Shown one piece after another: positions 52,901 through 61,650 of a stretch of DNA of 64,000 bases (position 1 is its first letter; each line of letters starts with the position of its first letter). Where the stretch lies: assembly GCF_003953935.1 (NCBI RefSeq), contig NZ_RXLQ01000011.1, positions 1 through 64,000 of the forward strand. Reading direction: 5' to 3'. The notes under the pieces were generated by a model, which was given only the letters and a program-made list of their open reading frames with translations, was not told the origin of the DNA and made no database searches. The DNA comes from Massilia atriviolacea (GTDB lineage: Bacteria > Pseudomonadota > Gammaproteobacteria > Burkholderiales > Burkholderiaceae_D). Both the position numbers and the translations under genes were made by a program.

Positions 52901-53616
52901 TGGTGCAGGTCGTCGATGTCTTCGATGATCCAGATGGTGCCGTGCGAGGCGTCGCGCGTGTCGACCGCGCGCCCGTACAGGCGGCACCAGAGCAGCACGC
53001 CGTCCTTGCGGCGCAGCCGCAGTTCGCCGGCGTACGAACCGCCGGCGGCCAGCCGCGGGCCCGCCTCGCTGCTCATCTGCTCGTAGCTGCGCGGGCTGGG
53101 AAAGACGGTGACCGTGGCCGCGCCGACCAGTTCTTCGGCGCCGTAGCCGAAAATCTCGGCGGCGCGGATATTGCATTCGTGGATGACGCGGTTCTTGCTG
53201 AGGATGATGCCGACCGCCGCGTTTTCGAGGATGGCTTTCTGCTCCATCACCGTCCGGCGCAGGGAAGCCTGGTCGCGCTCGAAGCGCCGCAGGTCGGTAA
53301 AGACGAAGGTGGCGCCGCCGCCGGGCAGCGACTTGGCCAGCACCTGGACCGCGACCGGCCGGCCGTGCGCATGCAGCGCGCTCTCCCACAGCTGGTCGGC
53401 GCCGTTGCCGTCATTGATGCGCAGGAAGGCGTCGTGGCGCGCTTCCGGCGCGAACAGGTCGAGCAGGGGATCCCCGATCGGGGCGGCGCCGAGCAGGCCG
53501 CACAGGGCCGCGTTGGCGGCATGGACGATGCCGTCGGCGTCGCAGGCGCAGGCGGGCGACCCGATTAACTGGAGCGCTTCAGCGACGAAATCTGGCTTGG
53601 TTGATAAGCGATCCAT
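49996..53616 (-). CDS. Large six-PAS GGDEF-EAL cyclic-di-GMP enzyme
   Basis: A 1206-residue soluble protein. About six PAS units come first; five share the phrase N-A-(S/P/A)-V/L-(G/S)-I and a FGY(G/T) turn (NASVGILFSRNGIMLSCNPRM, NASVSILFTKNRIITRYNRGF) and look internally duplicated. The GGDEF domain has RLGGDEFVVLV and an RESD inhibitory site. The EAL domain looks active: EVLLRW, NLSPRQF, EFEITETALM, IDDFGTGYSSLAYLKRFP, IKIDRAF and VVAEGVETEAQ. It may be bifunctional or a phosphodiesterase tuned by the GGDEF domain. The start at 53616 follows GTGGGGAC; an ATG 42 bases upstream is less likely. The many PAS units suggest redox, haem or flavin sensing, but no cofactor can be read. Confidence 0.93.
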   Translation of the reverse strand: MDRLSTKPDFVAEALQLIGSPACACDADGIVHAANAALCGLLGAAPIGDPLLDLFAPEARHDAFLRINDGNGADQLWESALHAHGRPVAVQVLAKSLPGGGATFVFTDLRRFERDQASLRRTVMEQKAILENAAVGIILSKNRVIHECNIRAAEIFGYGAEELVGAATVTVFPSPRSYEQMSSEAGPRLAAGGSYAGELRLRRKDGVLLWCRLYGRAVDTRDASHGTIWIIEDIDDLHQNETRLRRALLEMQAIMDNAPLGIAFQRDNRILRYNQQFGRCFGFTGETAQGHAAAELFASGAAYEALQREAQPLLRAGRAYQADIEMLRQDGSVFWAHAYIYAINAGRGKQDTIWIVDDRSAQKAAEEATRQLLLEQKAILDNASVGILFSRNGIMLSCNPRMAEMFGYTREEMTGRPAVEVFPSPEAYADFGRDATPLLGNGLPFEVPEYQFRQRDGTLFWCRVRAQTVDAERRDQGTIWILEDVTEARQTLVEVQAIMTNASVSILFTKNRIITRYNRGFADMFGYQGNEGLGLPGRALYPSDEVYAAIGAAAGPLLSVGKPFHTEVGMARKDGSVLWAQLIAYVVNPADPAQGTIWIIEDRTDAKRAEESLRNALLENQAILDSAVLGIAVVEHGMNLRCNAKMEELFGYGPGEVAGLSVRALYPDRASWDLARAETSRDFHAGRVHMAEYRLVRKDGSSFWARLSGRPFDLAHATGRSVWLVDDVTARREAGEAVRRARDELEVRVLERTAELAGANALLQGEIVERRQAEARVKHMAYHDSLTGLPNRALLSDRLDHAMLGAKRSASKLAVMFIDLDRFKTINDSLGHLMGDLLLKEVAGRLCHAVRESDTVARLGGDEFVVLVPGIASADESSQVAQKIIDVLALPFQVDGRLLHITPSIGICLYPDDGTDVATLMRHADAAMYHAKANGRNNYQYFTERMNLAAAQHFELESALRGALAHEEFELFFQPIIDIGTRRVHTMEVLLRWRRPGHGLVLPDHFIPIIEENGLIVPIGEWVMRRACEQSMAWQREGMTALPLAVNLSPRQFMHRGLIESIRRVLDETGIDPALIEFEITETALMQHGEQTMEILGQINAMGIRLSIDDFGTGYSSLAYLKRFPVKKIKIDRAFIKDLEESAEDRAIVAAIMALSNSLQLSVVAEGVETEAQYALLSGHGCQYAQGYLFAQPRPAGEARKHLSSN

Positions 53617-53728
53617 GTCCCCACGACGGCGTTGGTCCGCCGCCTCTGCGATGGGCAACGGTGAACTCGATCATAAACCACAATTGGGACGAATTTGCCG
53701 GAAAAGCGGGGAAAACCCAAAAAACGGA

Positions 53729-53760
53729 AACGCCCACCACGCCCGGGCGGGGTGGGCGTT
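53729..53760 (-). terminator. Intrinsic terminator after prpF (minus strand)
   Basis: The stem AACGCCCACC / GGTGGGCGTT with a GC-rich inner loop is followed, on the minus strand, by TCCGTTTTTTGGG. It lies 35 bases after the prpF stop and ends the prp operon before the PAS-GGDEF-EAL gene. Confidence 0.85.
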
Positions 53761-53794
53761 GTATCGGAACGCGGCTGCAGGGCCGCAGAGGCCC

Positions 53795-54988
53795 CTAGAA
53801 GGCGTCGCCGGGCACCCTGACCCACCCTTCCATCAACACGCGCGCGCTGCGGCTCATGATGGCCTTGGCGACGCTCCAGTCGCCGCCGGCCTGGGTCGCC
53901 TCGGCCCCCACGCGCAGGGTGCCGGACGGATGGCCGAAGCGCACCGCGTTACGCCCTCCCCCGCCGGCCGCCAGGCTGACCAGGGTGCCGGGAATGGCGG
54001 CGGCGGTGCCGATGGCGACGGCGGCGGTGCCCATCATCGCGTGGTGCAGCTTCCCCATCGACATGGCGCGCACCAGCAGGTCGATATCGCCCGCGGCCAC
54101 CGCCTTGCCGCTCGACGACACGTAGTCCCTGGGCGGGGCCACGAAGGCCACCTTGGGCGTGTGCTGGCGCGCGGCCGCTTCGTCGACGTGCTTGATGAGG
54201 CCCATGCGCACCGCGCCGTGCGCGCGGATCGCTTCGAACATGGCCAGCGCCTTGGGGTCTCCGTTGATCGCGTCCTGCAGCTCGGTGCCGCTGTAGCCGA
54301 TCGCCTCGGCGTTGACGAAGATGGTCGGGATGCCGGCGTTGATCATGGTGGCCTTGAGCGTGCCCAGGCCCGGCACCTCGAGGTTGTCGACCACCTGCCC
54401 GGTCGGGAACATGGCGCCGCCGGCGCCCTCTTCCTCCGCCGCCGGATGCATGAATTCGAGCTGCACTTCGGCGGCCGGAAAGGTCACCCCATCGAGTTCG
54501 AAGTCGCCCGTTTCCTGCACCGCGCCGCCGCTGACCGGCACGTGCGCGATGATGGTCTTGCCGATGTTGGCCTGCCAGATGCGCACCACCGCCACGCCGT
54601 CCTGCGCAATGCGGGCCGGGTCGACCAGCCCGGCGCCGATGGCGAACGCGCCGACGGCGGCCGACAGGTTGCCGCAGTTGCCGCTCCAGTCGACGAAAGC
54701 CTTGTCGATGGCGACCTGGCCGAACAGGTAGTCGACGTCATGCCCGGGCTTTGCGCTCTTGGACAGGATCACCGTCTTGCTGGTGCTCGAGGTGGCGCCG
54801 CCCATGCCGTCGATCTGCTTGCCGTAGGGGTCGGGGCTGCCGATCACGCGCAGCAGCAGCGCGTCGCGCGCGGCGCCGGCCACCTGCGCGGCCTCGGGCA
54901 GGTCTTGCAGGCGGAAGAACACGCCCTTGCTGGTGCCGCCGCGCATATACGTGGCGGGAATGCGGATTTGCGGTACGTGCGCCATCAT
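53795..54988 (-). CDS. prpF: 2-methylaconitate cis-trans isomerase PrpF
   Basis: A 397-residue protein of the PrpF/DapF-like fold. Landmarks are IPATYMRGGTSKGVFFRLQDLP, DGMGGATSSTSKTVIL, DWSGNCGNLSAAVGAFAI (active-site Cys region) and the C-terminal GHPSGTLRVGAEA. It isomerises the 2-methylaconitate made by AcnD so that it can be hydrated to methylisocitrate. The start overlaps the acnD stop (ATGA), and a second ATG follows at once. It is the last gene of prpB-prpC-acnD-prpF. Confidence 0.95.
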   Translation of the reverse strand: MMAHVPQIRIPATYMRGGTSKGVFFRLQDLPEAAQVAGAARDALLLRVIGSPDPYGKQIDGMGGATSSTSKTVILSKSAKPGHDVDYLFGQVAIDKAFVDWSGNCGNLSAAVGAFAIGAGLVDPARIAQDGVAVVRIWQANIGKTIIAHVPVSGGAVQETGDFELDGVTFPAAEVQLEFMHPAAEEEGAGGAMFPTGQVVDNLEVPGLGTLKATMINAGIPTIFVNAEAIGYSGTELQDAINGDPKALAMFEAIRAHGAVRMGLIKHVDEAAARQHTPKVAFVAPPRDYVSSSGKAVAAGDIDLLVRAMSMGKLHHAMMGTAAVAIGTAAAIPGTLVSLAAGGGGRNAVRFGHPSGTLRVGAEATQAGGDWSVAKAIMSRSARVLMEGWVRVPGDAF

Positions 54989-57582
54989 GCAGCCTTCGCG
55001 GTGGATTCGAGGAAGTCCTGGGCGAAGCGCTGCAGCACGCCGCCGGCCTCGTAGATCGCCACTTCTTCGGCGGTGTCGAGGCGGCAGATCACCGGCACCT
55101 CGACCACCTCGCCATTGACGTGCGTGATCACCAGGGTGAGCGTGGCGCGCGGGGTGCGCTCGCCCAGCACGTCGAAGGTTTCGCTGCCGTCGATCGCCAA
55201 GGTGATGCGGTTCTCGCCAGGCAGGAACTCCAGCGGCAGCACGCCCATGCCCACCAGGTTGGTGCGGTGGATGCGCTCGAAGCCTTCGGCCACGATCGCT
55301 TCCACGCCGGCCAGGCGCACGCCCTTGGCGGCCCAGTCGCGCGAGGAACCCTGGCCGTAGTCGGCGCCGGCGATGATGATCAAGGGCTGCTTGCGCTCCA
55401 TGTAGGTCTGGATCGCTTCCCACATGCGCGTGACAGTGCCTTCCGGTTCGATGCGCGCCAGCGAGCCTGCCTTGACCTTGCCGTCGACAATGACCATCTC
55501 GTTTTTCAGGGTCGGGTTGGCGAAGGTGGCGCGCTGCGCGGTCAGGTGGTCGCCGCGGTGGGTGGCGTAGGAATTGAAGTCCTCTTCCGGCAGGCCCATT
55601 TTGGCCAGGTATTCGCCGGCGGCCGAATCGAGCATGATCGCGTTCGACGGCGACAGGTGGTCGGTGGTGATGTTGTCGCCCAGGACCGCGAGCGGACGCA
55701 TGCCGGCCAGGGTGCGCGCACCGGCCAGCGCGCCTTCCCAGTACGGCGGACGGCGGATGTAGGTGGTATTCGGACGCCAGTCGTACAGCGGACTGACCTT
55801 GACGCCGTCGTCTTCCTGCCTGGCGAACATGGGGATGTAGACCTTGTGGAAGTGCGCCGGCTTGACGCTCGAGGCGACCAGGGCGTCGATCTCCTCGTCG
55901 CTCGGCCAGATATCCTTGAGCGTGACCGGCTGGCCGTCGGCGCCGATGCCCAGCACGTCCTTTTCGATGTCGAAGCGGATCGTGCCGGCGATGGCGTAGG
56001 CCACCACCAGCGGCGGCGAGGCCAGGAAGGCCTGTTTCGCGTACGGGTGGATGCGGCCGTCGAAGTTGCGGTTACCCGACAGGACGGCGGTGGCGTACAG
56101 GTCGCGCGCCACCACTTCCTGCTGGATCGCCGGATCGAGCGCGCCGGACATGCCGTTGCAGGTGGTGCAGGCGTAGGCGACGACGCCAAAACCCAGTTTT
56201 TCGAGTTCCGGCATCAGGCCGGCGTCGTCCAGGTACAGGGTGACGGCCTTGGAGCCCGGCGCCAGCGAGCTCTTGACCCATGGCTTGCGCGTCAGTCCCA
56301 GCCTGTTGGCGTTACGCGCCAGCAGGCCGGCGGCGATCATGTTGCGCGGGTTGTTGGTGTTGGTGCAGCTGGTAATGGCCGCGATGATGACGGCGCCGTC
56401 GGGCATCAGGCCCGGCTCGTTCTCGACCACGCCGCTGATGCCGCGCGAGGCCAGCTCCGAGGTCGGCACGCGGTTGTGCGGATTGGACGGGCCGGCGATG
56501 GTGCGCACCACCGTCGACAGGTCGAAGCGCAGCACGCGCTCGTACTCGGCGTTGTTGAGCGTGTCGCCCCACAGGCCGGTGTGCTTCGCATACTGCTCGA
56601 CCAGTTTGACCAGTTCGTCGTCGCGGCCGGTGAGCTTGAGGTAAGCGATGGTTTGCTCGTCGATGTAGAACATCGCCGCGGTCGAGCCGTATTCCGGCGC
56701 CATGTTGGAGATCGTGGCGCGGTCGCCCAGGGTCAGGTGGGCCGCGCCTTCACCGTAGAACTCGAGGTAGGACGAGACCACCTTCTGCTGGCGCAGGAAT
56801 TCGGTCAGCGCCAGCACGGTGTCGGTGGCGGTGATGCCCGGCTGCGGCTTGCCGCTCAGTTCCACGCCGATGATGTCCGGCAGGCGCATCCACGAAGCGC
56901 GGCCCAGCATCACGCTTTCCGCTTCCAGGCCGCCCACGCCGATGGCGATCACGCCGAGCGCATCGACCATCGGCGTGTGCGAGTCGGTGCCGACCAGGGT
57001 GTCCGGAAAGGCCACGCCGCCCTGCACCTGGACCACCGGCGACATGCGCTCCAGATTGATCTGGTGCAGGATGCCGTTCCCCGGCGGGATCACGTCGACG
57101 TTCTTGAACGCCTTCTTGGTCCAGTTGATGAAGTCGAAACGGTCTTCATTGCGGCGATCCTCGATGGCGCGGTTCTTGTCGAAGGCATCGGGATCGAAAC
57201 CACCGCATTCGACTGCCAGCGAATGGTCGACCACGAGCTGGGTCGGCACCACCGGGTTGACCAGGGCCGGGTCGCCGCCCTGCAGGGCAATGGCGTCGCG
57301 CAGGCCGGCCAGGTCGACCAGCGCGGTCTGGCCCAGGATGTCGTGGCAGACCACGCGCGCCGGAAACCACGGGAAGTCGAGGTCGCGCTTGCGCTCGATC
57401 AGCTGGCCCAGCGACGCATCGAGCGTCGCCGGGTCGCAGCGGCGCACCAGGTTCTCGGCCAGCACGCGCGAGGTGTACGGCAGCCTGTCGTAGGCCCCGG
57501 GCGCGATGGCGTCGACCGCGGCGCGCGCGTCGAAGTAATCGAGCGCGGTGCCGGGCAGGTTCTTGCGGTGATTCGTGTTCAT
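54985..57582 (-). CDS. acnD: Fe/S-dependent 2-methylisocitrate dehydratase AcnD
   Basis: An 865-residue aconitase-family enzyme. The substrate and cluster regions include VGTDSHTPMVDALGVIAIGVGG, AITSCTNTNNPRNMIAAG and ACTTCNGMSG, which supply the three cluster cysteines. The swivel domain has AGADYGQGSSRDWAAKG. It dehydrates 2-methylcitrate; in organisms with AcnD and PrpF this replaces PrpD, and no prpD is present here. The start at 57582 is the conserved MNTNHRKNLPG; the long open frame upstream is a shadow of prpC. Confidence 0.95.
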   Translation of the reverse strand: MNTNHRKNLPGTALDYFDARAAVDAIAPGAYDRLPYTSRVLAENLVRRCDPATLDASLGQLIERKRDLDFPWFPARVVCHDILGQTALVDLAGLRDAIALQGGDPALVNPVVPTQLVVDHSLAVECGGFDPDAFDKNRAIEDRRNEDRFDFINWTKKAFKNVDVIPPGNGILHQINLERMSPVVQVQGGVAFPDTLVGTDSHTPMVDALGVIAIGVGGLEAESVMLGRASWMRLPDIIGVELSGKPQPGITATDTVLALTEFLRQQKVVSSYLEFYGEGAAHLTLGDRATISNMAPEYGSTAAMFYIDEQTIAYLKLTGRDDELVKLVEQYAKHTGLWGDTLNNAEYERVLRFDLSTVVRTIAGPSNPHNRVPTSELASRGISGVVENEPGLMPDGAVIIAAITSCTNTNNPRNMIAAGLLARNANRLGLTRKPWVKSSLAPGSKAVTLYLDDAGLMPELEKLGFGVVAYACTTCNGMSGALDPAIQQEVVARDLYATAVLSGNRNFDGRIHPYAKQAFLASPPLVVAYAIAGTIRFDIEKDVLGIGADGQPVTLKDIWPSDEEIDALVASSVKPAHFHKVYIPMFARQEDDGVKVSPLYDWRPNTTYIRRPPYWEGALAGARTLAGMRPLAVLGDNITTDHLSPSNAIMLDSAAGEYLAKMGLPEEDFNSYATHRGDHLTAQRATFANPTLKNEMVIVDGKVKAGSLARIEPEGTVTRMWEAIQTYMERKQPLIIIAGADYGQGSSRDWAAKGVRLAGVEAIVAEGFERIHRTNLVGMGVLPLEFLPGENRITLAIDGSETFDVLGERTPRATLTLVITHVNGEVVEVPVICRLDTAEEVAIYEAGGVLQRFAQDFLESTAKAA

Positions 57583-57599
57583 GTCGGTCCCTTGCTTGT

Positions 57600-58766
57600 T
57601 TACTTGCGCTCGGCCAGCGGCACGAAGCTCAGGTCGTCCGGGCCGACGTAGTTGGCGCTCGGGCGGATGATCTTGTTGTCGATGCGCTGTTCGATCACGT
57701 GCGCGGCCCAGCCGGAGGTGCGCGAGATCACGAACAGCGGCGTGAACATCGCGGTCGGCACGCCCATCATGTGGTACGACACGGCGGAGAACCAGTCCAG
57801 GTTCGGGAACATCTTCTTGACTTCCCACATGACGCTTTCCAGGCGCTCGGCGATGTCGAACATCTTGGTCGAGCCGGCGCCTTCGGACAGCGAACGCGCC
57901 ACTTCCTTGATCACCTTGTTGCGCGGGTCGGACACGGTGTAGACCGGATGGCCGAAGCCGATCACGACTTCCTTGTTGGCGACGCGGTTGCGGATGTCGG
58001 CTTCGGCTTCGTCCGGGTTTTCGTAGCGCTTCTGGATATCCAGCGCGACTTCGTTGGCGCCGCCGTGCTTCGGTCCGCGCAGCGCGCCGATCGCGCCGGT
58101 AATGGCCGAGTGGATGTCGGAGCCGGTGCCGGCGATGACGCGCGCGGTAAAGGTGGACGCGTTGAATTCGTGTTCCGCGTACAGGATCAGCGAGGTGTGC
58201 ATCGCCTTGACCCATGCCTGCGGCGGCTTGAAGCCGTGCAGCAGGTGCAGGAAGTGGCCGCCGATGGAGTCGTCGTCGGTTTCCGTGTCGATGCGGCGGC
58301 CGTTGTGGCTGAAGTGGTACCAGTACAGCAGCATCGAGCCGAAGGAGGCCATCAGGCGGTCGGCGATGGCGCGCGCGCCTGGCACATTGTGGTCGTCCTT
58401 TTCGGGCAGCACGCAGCCCAGGGTCGATACGCCGGTGCGCATCACGTCCATCGGGTGGCTCGATGCCGGCAGCGCCTCGAGCGCGTTCTTGACCGCCTGC
58501 GGCAGCCCGCGCATCGATTTCAGGTGCGCCTTGTAGCCGCGCAGTTCGCCATCGTTCGGCAGTTTGCCGTGCACCAGCAGGTAGGCGATTTCTTCGAACT
58601 CGCAGCTGTCGGCCACGTCCAGGATGTCGTAGCCGCGGTAGTGCAGGTCGTTGCCGGTTTTGCCGACCGAGCACAGTGCGGTGTTACCGGCGGTGACGCC
58701 GGACAGGGCGACCGATTTTTTCGGCTTGAATGGGACGGCGTCGGCCGGGGTGGTGGTGTCAGTCAT
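57600..58766 (-). CDS. prpC: 2-methylcitrate synthase PrpC
   Basis: A 388-residue citrate-synthase-family enzyme. Typical elements are [29 protein letters not shown] at the N-terminus, [22 protein letters not shown] (active His region), [22 protein letters not shown] and the catalytic Asp region near [18 protein letters not shown]. It condenses propionyl-CoA with oxaloacetate. CGGAG precedes the ATG. It lies 35 bases after prpB and 17 bases before acnD. Confidence 0.95.
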   Translation of the reverse strand: MTDTTTPADAVPFKPKKSVALSGVTAGNTALCSVGKTGNDLHYRGYDILDVADSCEFEEIAYLLVHGKLPNDGELRGYKAHLKSMRGLPQAVKNALEALPASSHPMDVMRTGVSTLGCVLPEKDDHNVPGARAIADRLMASFGSMLLYWYHFSHNGRRIDTETDDDSIGGHFLHLLHGFKPPQAWVKAMHTSLILYAEHEFNASTFTARVIAGTGSDIHSAITGAIGALRGPKHGGANEVALDIQKRYENPDEAEADIRNRVANKEVVIGFGHPVYTVSDPRNKVIKEVARSLSEGAGSTKMFDIAERLESVMWEVKKMFPNLDWFSAVSYHMMGVPTAMFTPLFVISRTSGWAAHVIEQRIDNKIIRPSANYVGPDDLSFVPLAERK

Positions 58767-58802
58767 GTGAGCTCCGCGATTCTTCTTGCAAAATTGGTGT
58801 GA

Positions 58803-59687
58803 TTACTTTTCTTTACCCTGGGCGAACAGCGAGTCGAGCTTTTGCTCGTACTCGTGGTAGCCGAGGTAGTCGTACAGCTCCATGCGGCTCTGCATGGTCG
58901 GGACGACGTTTTTCTGGGTGCCTTCGGCGCGCAGCGTCTTGTAGAAGTTCAGGGCGGCCGCGTTCATGGCGCGGTAGGCGCCGCAGCAGTACAGGGCGAT
59001 ATCGACCTTGGCCGAGCGCAGTTCGTCGAGCGTGAACAGCGGCGTGGCGCCGAATTCGGTCAGGTTGGCCAGGATCGGCACCTTGACCGCGTCGCGCACC
59101 TGGCTGTACATCTCCAGCTTGGTGATCGCTTCCGGGAAGATCATGTCGGCGCCCGCTTCCACGTACGCGCAGGCGCGGTCGATGGCGGCGTTCAGGCCTT
59201 CGACGGCCAGCGAATCGGTGCGCGCCATGATGACGAAGCTCTCGTCATGGCGGGCGTCGACGGCGGCCTTGATGCGGTCGACCATTTCTTCCTTGCTGAC
59301 GATTTCCTTGCCCGGACGGTGGCCGCAGCGCTTGGCCGAGACCTGGTCTTCCATGTGCACCGCTGCCACGTCGGCGCGGATCATGTGGCGGATCGTGCGC
59401 GCGATGTTGAAGGCGCCGCCCCAGCCGGTGTCGATGTCGACCATCAGCGGCAGGCCGCAGGTGTCGGTGATGCGCTGGGCATCGGTGATCACGTCGTCCA
59501 TGGTGCTGATGCCGAGGTCCGGCATGCCGAGCGAGTTGGCGGCCACGCCGCCGCCGGACAGGTACACGGCCCTGTAGCCGGTCTGTTCGGCCATGCGCGC
59601 GGTGTAGGCGGTGATGGTGCCGACAACCTGCAAGGGCGACTCTTCCTGGACTGCGCGGCGGAACATCGCGCCTCGTGATTCTCTCAT
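58803..59687 (-). CDS. prpB: Methylisocitrate lyase PrpB
   Basis: A 294-residue enzyme of the isocitrate-lyase/PEP-mutase family. [18 protein letters not shown] segment (here [20 protein letters not shown]), the metal-binding DIDTGWGG and the lyase signature KRCGHRPGK are present. It cleaves 2-methylisocitrate into pyruvate and succinate. The ATG at 59687 has a strong GAGGAG site; an in-frame ATG upstream lies within the sigma-54 promoter region and is unlikely. First gene of the propionate operon. Confidence 0.95.
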   Translation of the reverse strand: MRESRGAMFRRAVQEESPLQVVGTITAYTARMAEQTGYRAVYLSGGGVAANSLGMPDLGISTMDDVITDAQRITDTCGLPLMVDIDTGWGGAFNIARTIRHMIRADVAAVHMEDQVSAKRCGHRPGKEIVSKEEMVDRIKAAVDARHDESFVIMARTDSLAVEGLNAAIDRACAYVEAGADMIFPEAITKLEMYSQVRDAVKVPILANLTEFGATPLFTLDELRSAKVDIALYCCGAYRAMNAAALNFYKTLRAEGTQKNVVPTMQSRMELYDYLGYHEYEQKLDSLFAQGKEK

Positions 59688-59734
59688 TGCGTTTTCTCCT
59701 CGGGTGATGCGTTGGAATGCCATGCCGGCTGCAT

Positions 59735-59750
59735 TGCAAGCGCCGTGCCA
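59735..59750 (-). promoter_or_regulatory. Sigma-54 promoter of the prpB operon
   Basis: On the minus strand the sequence TGGCACGGCGCTTGCA fits the -24/-12 consensus TGGCAC-N5-TTGCA exactly, with GG and GC ten bases apart. It ends 47 bases before the prpB start codon. The adjacent regulator PrpR is a sigma-54 activator, which makes the call very likely. Confidence 0.93.
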
Positions 59751-59838
59751 CTGCCTGGCAGTTTGTCGAAAGGTCTTTATATTCAATGGTTTGCGCAGAT
59801 TTGAAACAGGCTGTGCCGCTCTGCGCGCGTTGCATATT

Positions 59839-59853
59839 GTTTCAATTTGAAAC
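59839..59853. promoter_or_regulatory. PrpR upstream activating site
   Basis: The 15-bp perfect palindrome GTTTCAATTTGAAAC lies 89 bases upstream of the sigma-54 promoter. Extra half-sites TTGAAAC occur at 59801-59807 and at 59878-59884, the latter touching the prpR start, and CTGAAAC lies at 59857-59863. Position and symmetry fit an enhancer for PrpR, and the half-site at its own start could allow autorepression. The binding itself is inference. Confidence 0.7.
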
Positions 59854-59884
59854 GCCTGAAACGCAACTGCGGTAAAATTGAAAC

Positions 59885-61489
59885 ATGCCCTATTCTTCCC
59901 GCACCGCCCCGGACGGCAACGACAAGCCGGTCATCTGGACCGTGTCCGTCTCGCGCCTGTCGGACCTGTTCCGCGATATCACGCTCGAATACGACCATCT
60001 GGCGTCGATCGAGCCGGTCAACCTGGGCTTCGACGAAGCCGCCCGGCATATCCGCGAGCGCATGGCCACGGAACGCTGCGACGTCGTGATCGCGGCCGGC
60101 TCGAACGCGGCCTACCTCAAGGGCCGCGTGTCGGTGCCGGTGGTGATCGCCAAGGCCAGCGGCTTCGATGTGATGCAGGCGCTGGCGCGCGCGCGCCGCG
60201 TGGCCGAGCGCATCGGCGTGATCACCTACCAGCAGCAACTGCCCGAACTGGCCGAATTCGCCAGCACCTTCGGCTTTCGCATCGCGCAGCGCACCTACGT
60301 GACGGAAGAAGACGCGCGCGCGCAGATCAACGACCTCAAGGCGGCCGGCATCGAGGCCATCGTCGGCGCGGGCCTGATCACCGACCTGGCCGAGGAAGCG
60401 GGATTGACGGGGGTGTTCGTGTATTCGGCCGCGTCGATCCGCCAGGCCTTCGACGATGCGCTGGAACTGGCGCGCCTGACCCAGCTCGAATCGAACAGCG
60501 GGCGGCGCCCGGTGGTGGCCGACACCATGCGCACCCGCCACGGCCTGAACGACCTGCGCGGCGAGTCCGCCGCCATGGAGACCTTGCGCCAGGCGGTGGT
60601 GCTGTATGCGCGCTCGCCCGCCACGGTGCTGATCGAAGGCGAAACCGGCACCGGCAAGGAACTGGTGGCGCAGGCGATACACCGCGAAAGCCCGCGCAGC
60701 CTGGGTGCGAACCGGCCGTTCGTGGCCGTCAATTGCGGCGCAGTGGCCGAGTCGCTGCTGGAATCGGAACTGTTCGGGTACGAGGAAGGGGCGTTTACCG
60801 GCGCACGGCGCGGCGGCCACGCGGGCCTGTTCGAAGCGGCCAACCGGGGCACCCTGTTCCTCGACGAGATCGGCGAAATGCCGCTGGCGCTGCAGACGCG
60901 CCTGTTGCGCGTGCTGGAAGAGCGCGAGGTGGTGCGGGTCGGCGGCACGCGGCCGATTGCGATCAACGTGCGCGTGATCAGCGCCACCCACTGCGACCTG
61001 GAGCAGCGGGTGCGCGAGGGGCGCTTTCGGGCCGATCTGTTTTACCGGCTGGCGGTGCTGCGCCTGTCCTTGCCGCCGCTGTGCGCGCGCGCGGGCGACG
61101 TGGCGGCACTGGCCGAGTGGTCGCTCAAGAATGCGCTGGCGGCGCTGGGAGCCAGGCCGCATCCGAACCTGCATGCGGAAATGGCGGGCTGCGCGCCGCT
61201 GCTGGAGCGCTATGGCTGGCCGGGCAATGTGCGCGAGCTGCGCAACCTGATGGAGCGGGTCGCGCTGTTCCTGGCGGCCGAGCCATTGCAGGCCCTGACG
61301 CCGGCCTTCGTGCTGTCGGTCGCGCCGGAACTGGGGCGCGATGCGCAGCCGCCGTCGGTACAGGCGCCGCAGCCCGACACCGTGGAAGAGGTGCTGGCGC
61401 GCTTCGGCGGCCGGCGCGACGAGGCGGCCGCATACCTGGGCATCAGCCGCACCACCCTGTGGCGCAAGCTGAAATCGGCGTCGACCTGA
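59885..61489 (+). CDS. prpR: Propionate operon sigma-54 activator PrpR
   Basis: A 534-residue enhancer-binding protein. The N-terminal PrpR_N sensor domain (about 30-190, [20 protein letters not shown]) binds 2-methylcitrate in known members. The AAA+ domain has Walker [13 protein letters not shown], the sigma-54 contact loop [10 protein letters not shown] and Walker [13 protein letters not shown] Fis-type HTH closes the protein ([19 protein letters not shown]). It activates the divergent prpB operon. The gene is monocistronic. Confidence 0.95.
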   Translation: MPYSSRTAPDGNDKPVIWTVSVSRLSDLFRDITLEYDHLASIEPVNLGFDEAARHIRERMATERCDVVIAAGSNAAYLKGRVSVPVVIAKASGFDVMQALARARRVAERIGVITYQQQLPELAEFASTFGFRIAQRTYVTEEDARAQINDLKAAGIEAIVGAGLITDLAEEAGLTGVFVYSAASIRQAFDDALELARLTQLESNSGRRPVVADTMRTRHGLNDLRGESAAMETLRQAVVLYARSPATVLIEGETGTGKELVAQAIHRESPRSLGANRPFVAVNCGAVAESLLESELFGYEEGAFTGARRGGHAGLFEAANRGTLFLDEIGEMPLALQTRLLRVLEEREVVRVGGTRPIAINVRVISATHCDLEQRVREGRFRADLFYRLAVLRLSLPPLCARAGDVAALAEWSLKNALAALGARPHPNLHAEMAGCAPLLERYGWPGNVRELRNLMERVALFLAAEPLQALTPAFVLSVAPELGRDAQPPSVQAPQPDTVEEVLARFGGRRDEAAAYLGISRTTLWRKLKSAST

Positions 61490-61650
61490 AGGCGCGCAAT
61501 GCGCGGCACTTGCGCAAACCGGATCGGAATTCATATATCGAAGCATAGAATTATTCGTTCCATTGCCGTAAGCGCAAGCCTATGATCCGCCCTTTTTCCG
61601 CCGGACCGGCCGCCCACCAGGCGGCCGGCACCCGGCTTTCGGAGGTTCTC

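Noticed and set aside
49987-53568. 1193-codon open frame on the plus strand
   Set aside because: Antisense shadow of the six-PAS protein; no domain is recognisable and its composition is typical of shadows.
54751-57651. 966-codon open frame on the plus strand
   Set aside because: Antisense to acnD.
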